A stretch of DNA of 64,000 bases from Drosophila miranda (lineage: Eukaryota; Arthropoda; Insecta; Diptera; Drosophilidae). The notes under the pieces are model-generated. The model was not told the DNA's origin, searched no databases, and worked only from the letters and a program-made list of their open reading frames with translations. Both the position numbers and the translations under genes were made by a program. Position 1 is the stretch's first letter. Every line of letters starts with the position of its first letter. The stretch lies in the NCBI RefSeq assembly GCF_003369915.1, contig NC_046674.1, positions 17,837,501 through 17,901,500 of the forward strand, written 5' to 3'. Shown here one piece after another: positions 61,001 through 64,000 of this stretch.

Positions 61001-64000
61001 AATCAACAGAAACTTCATGGATGCTCCCTCTCTCTCTCTCCATCTCCACCGCCATCGCCATCGCCATCTCCATCTCTTTCTATCTGTCTCGCTGTCTCCT
61101 TCTCATTGCATCCCTCTCGCTTGCACACTCACTCAAATGATGGCGTCGGCAATGCCGCTTCATGAAGCTTTTATTGTCTGTCTATTTCTAAGCTTTGTAC
61201 ATGGACTCCCCAAACACACACACACACACACACACTTACACACACACAGGGACAGAAGGAGATGAAATCTATTGCTATCCCGCTCATTGGATTAGACTCG
61301 TCCTCTCGCTCGCACTCGCAGGAGAACTCGCAGTGGCATGGAAGCGCGACGGGTTGTGCAGCAAATTTTCGAAAACTTACCAAATTGTTTTCGTTGCTGG
61401 GGTTTGCCGGGTGGATTCCGATGCTGATATACGAGTGCGAGCCTGTCCCTGTCGTGTGTGGACTTTGCTTCCGCCTGCCCGCCTCGCCCTGTCTATATTT
61501 GGGGATGTCTCTCTATCTCTAGGACTTTCCCTCTGTGTGTGTGTGTGTGTGTGTAATATACGATGTCGTTGCTGTGTCTGTGTGTGTGTGTGGGTGCTCC
61601 TTTGGTGGTAGTGCTCGTGGGCAGACATCGACATTGATTATGCCGTGTTTTTCGCTTTGTTTTTGCCCTCCCCCCGTGTTCTTACATTGAATTGAATTAT
61701 GGCTTATGTTTATAGCAAAACAATGTCAGGGTATGCGTTTTTAATGATCATTGTAGGGGCAATCCATTTATATAAAAGTAGATAGCATAGATGGCTGAGC
61801 GGGAAGGGAAGGGAAATATTGTACTCCACCTGAAGAACCCCTAAGCGCTGAAGATGTGGCTGCAGCTCTCCCAAACGGGTTCCCAAATGCTGTGAAGGGA
61901 TTAGAGTCCTTGTGGAAATGATCAGGAATACGATTATAGGGCTAAAAATAAAACTAAGATTAGCTTAGGGTTAGCCTTAGGACGAGTATAAAATGGTTTT
62001 GGGCTGCCGAGTGAGCCGGGGGTTGTGCTCTTCTTGTGCTTATAATATATTATTTAATGCGCTATAAATATATATTAATTATTGAATACAATTTTTGTGT
62101 ATTATCTATATTTTTATTTACAATTAAAACAAGCATTTCCCATCCATTTTACAATAAATATAATCAACTAATTTTAAAATAAAATTGAGTTTTGTTTTGT
62201 ACCGTCTGTATAGTTTTTTTTCTTCCTCTAAGCCTCATTACCTGTAAGGAAAACCTCTGGCATTTTTAATTAAAACCCGTAAGCCCCAGCCAAGGCATGT
62301 TAATGAGCTCGACCCGAGAGTGGAGCAGTACGGCGGCAGCCTATCAAATAAGCGCCAAACACGTCCGTCGCCGTATCGAAGCGCAGCGCAAAACAAAGTA
62401 AGCCCCGAGAAGGTCAAAACATAATCGAGCTGGGGCCGGAATGAGCCCAGCTTTAAGGCAGAAGACGTTGCTCTCAGCTGCACAACCGAAGAGCTGAAGA
62501 GCGGAAGAGCTGAAGAGCGGAAGAGCGAGGCCACGCCCACAGTTGCGGCAGAGCAGCGCAGACGCAAGATGGCCAGTGTTCCATTGCCATTCCGTTCCGC
62601 TGCGCAGACATAACCTGAAAGCGTCAGACAGAGAAAGAGAGTGGGCGCACGAAAGAGAGGGAGAGTGAGAGGGAGATGGGGAGTGGGGAGCCGGATGTTT
62701 TTAACGCGCTCGACATGAAAATGAGCATGAAACGTGCGACAAGCGATGGAGTCCATTTTGAGTTTATTGTTTGATGATTTGAACATTTTATATACATGTG
62801 TATGTATAGCCATGTGTGTGTGTGTGTGTGTGTAAGCCTTTGCGTGTGTAGTCGTAGTTGTATATCTTTTTTTTTTAGTAATTGCTAGTAACTTGGCTTA
62901 AGCTCTGCTCTATCTCCTACTCTCCTCCGCCCACAAAAAAGTCTATAAAAAGAAGTTCTTTTAGTCGCCATTATTGAACGCTCTTTCTCTCTCCCATCTC
63001 CCATCTCCCATCCCCCATCTCTCTTTCGGTTTCAACTATTCTTATTTGTCTTGTTCTCTCTCATCTCTCCTCTTCTCTCCTCTTCTCTTCTTTGAAGCTG
63101 GAGCCCAATTTATTGCTCTTTGATTGACATTTTGGGCAGCGTCAAATGCCAATTAATTTGCCATATAATGCATGCGTTACGGTATCTCATCAATTTCTAT
63201 TGTTTAAACGTTTGTCACCTCCACGGCTCGCATCGCAGTTTATTAATTGTCCATTTTTATGCGGGCCTAATCAGTGGATAATTGGCTTCCAATATTCAGA
63301 CGTCTTTTTTTGGGCCTCATTCAATGGCATGACTGAAACGAATTGGGCTCGTTACAGATCGAATGGGGTGGCAGCAACGTACTGCCTGCAGCTGACAGTC
63401 TGCTCTGAGAACTATATTGTGATCGGGCAAAAGGATCTACTAGGGCTGCAATTCATGCAAAAGAACCGAGAGTCTACACCTAGCAACAAAAAGAATCCGC
63501 ACTCTGAAATTTCATGCATTTTCCCCAAATATTTTCCTATTCTTCTAATTTTAATTTAATTTAATTTTTTATATTTCATAGTAAAATACTAAGAAACTAA
63601 TTATTTTTACAATCATACGTTTGTAACTCTTTTTCGTTAATTTAAAAAATAAAAATAAATAATTTAAAAATTAAAAAAAAAAAATTTAAAATTAATAAAT
63701 AAAAAAAAAAATTTAAATAGAAAAACAATTTTTTTCAATAAGTTAACTTGTTTCTTAATTTGTTTGTTAAACGAATAAAAAATCCACTATAATTTAAAAG
63801 TTTTTTTAAATTAATAATTTGCAGGGCCAATTTTGGCAATGGGGTAAGGAAATGAGACCGATCGGTTTAAAATATTCAATGTCCACCAGCGGAGCGGGCA
63901 AGGACACCTGCCAAAAGCCCAAAAAACATGAAGGAATAAAATAAATCAAGTCTGTAAAATTCTTAGGCCAACAAAAGCTTCTCAAAATTGAATAAATGTA
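58021..64000. other. Intergenic DNA downstream of HGTX
   Basis: No gene is supported. The region holds CAGAGT repeats (58850-58880), a G-rich run (59212-59239), GGAGT pentamers (60876-60903), CA/GT microsatellites (61211-61250, 61533-61553, 62813-62833), TC-rich sequence (62980-63090) and a very AT-rich block (63555-63830). A 191-codon minus-strand frame at 62238-62813 has no recognisable content. Confidence 0.55.
60876..60903. repeat. (GTGGA)n pentamer repeat
   Basis: Five near-perfect GTGGA units in intergenic DNA. Confidence 0.9.

Noticed and set aside
62238..62813. 191-codon minus-strand ORF
   Set aside because: It crosses GAGA-type and CTTCAGCTC repeats, has no recognisable motif and no splice or promoter context.

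Overview
The window is animal DNA, almost certainly from a Drosophila species. It shows short GT-AG introns of about 60 bp, Drosophila core-promoter motifs, dense microsatellites, and three genes recognisable by protein sequence: RecQ5 (RecQ helicase), shade/Cyp314a1 (ecdysone 20-hydroxylase) and HGTX (the fly Nkx6 homeobox gene). In D. melanogaster I place these genes on chromosome arm 3L (Muller element D). The protein divergence and repeat content suggest an obscura-group fly, but that species assignment is inference.

Layout from left to right. Bases 1-1770 hold the 5' end (minus strand) of an unidentified gene whose first coding exon encodes a coiled coil. Bases 1775-3240 form a block of inverted and tandem repeats between two divergent promoters, enclosing a candidate 54-codon membrane-protein ORF. 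RecQ5 (plus, five coding exons) fills 3345-6706 and converges on a three-exon, four-membrane-segment protein gene (minus, 7279-7987). Bases 8000-12000 show no gene. Bases 12000-18000 are a nest of decayed mobile DNA: a DINE-1-like scrap, an inverted repeat with arms of about 295 bp, two unidentified ORFs, and a recognisable relic of a protein-primed family B DNA polymerase of the Polinton/Maverick type. shade (minus, seven coding exons) lies at 18889-20861 with a TATA box at 21049-21056. About 20 kb without protein genes follows (21.1-41.4 kb), rich in microsatellites and holding a mariner transposase relic at 34.5 kb; it is probably regulatory DNA for HGTX and shade. HGTX (plus, four coding exons) spans 41907-57285, with two introns of almost 6 kb; the second of these splits the homeobox, and a Tc1-like end lies inside it. 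Bases 58000-64000 show no gene.

The genes are not an operon. RecQ5 acts in DNA repair in the nucleus, shade makes 20-hydroxyecdysone in mitochondria, and HGTX is a neural transcription factor. The items most worth a second look are the Polinton polymerase relic with its neighbouring giant inverted repeat, the repeat block that duplicates promoter-like motifs upstream of RecQ5, the RecQ5 intron whose stop codon is also its splice acceptor, and the missing ATG at the expected HGTX start.
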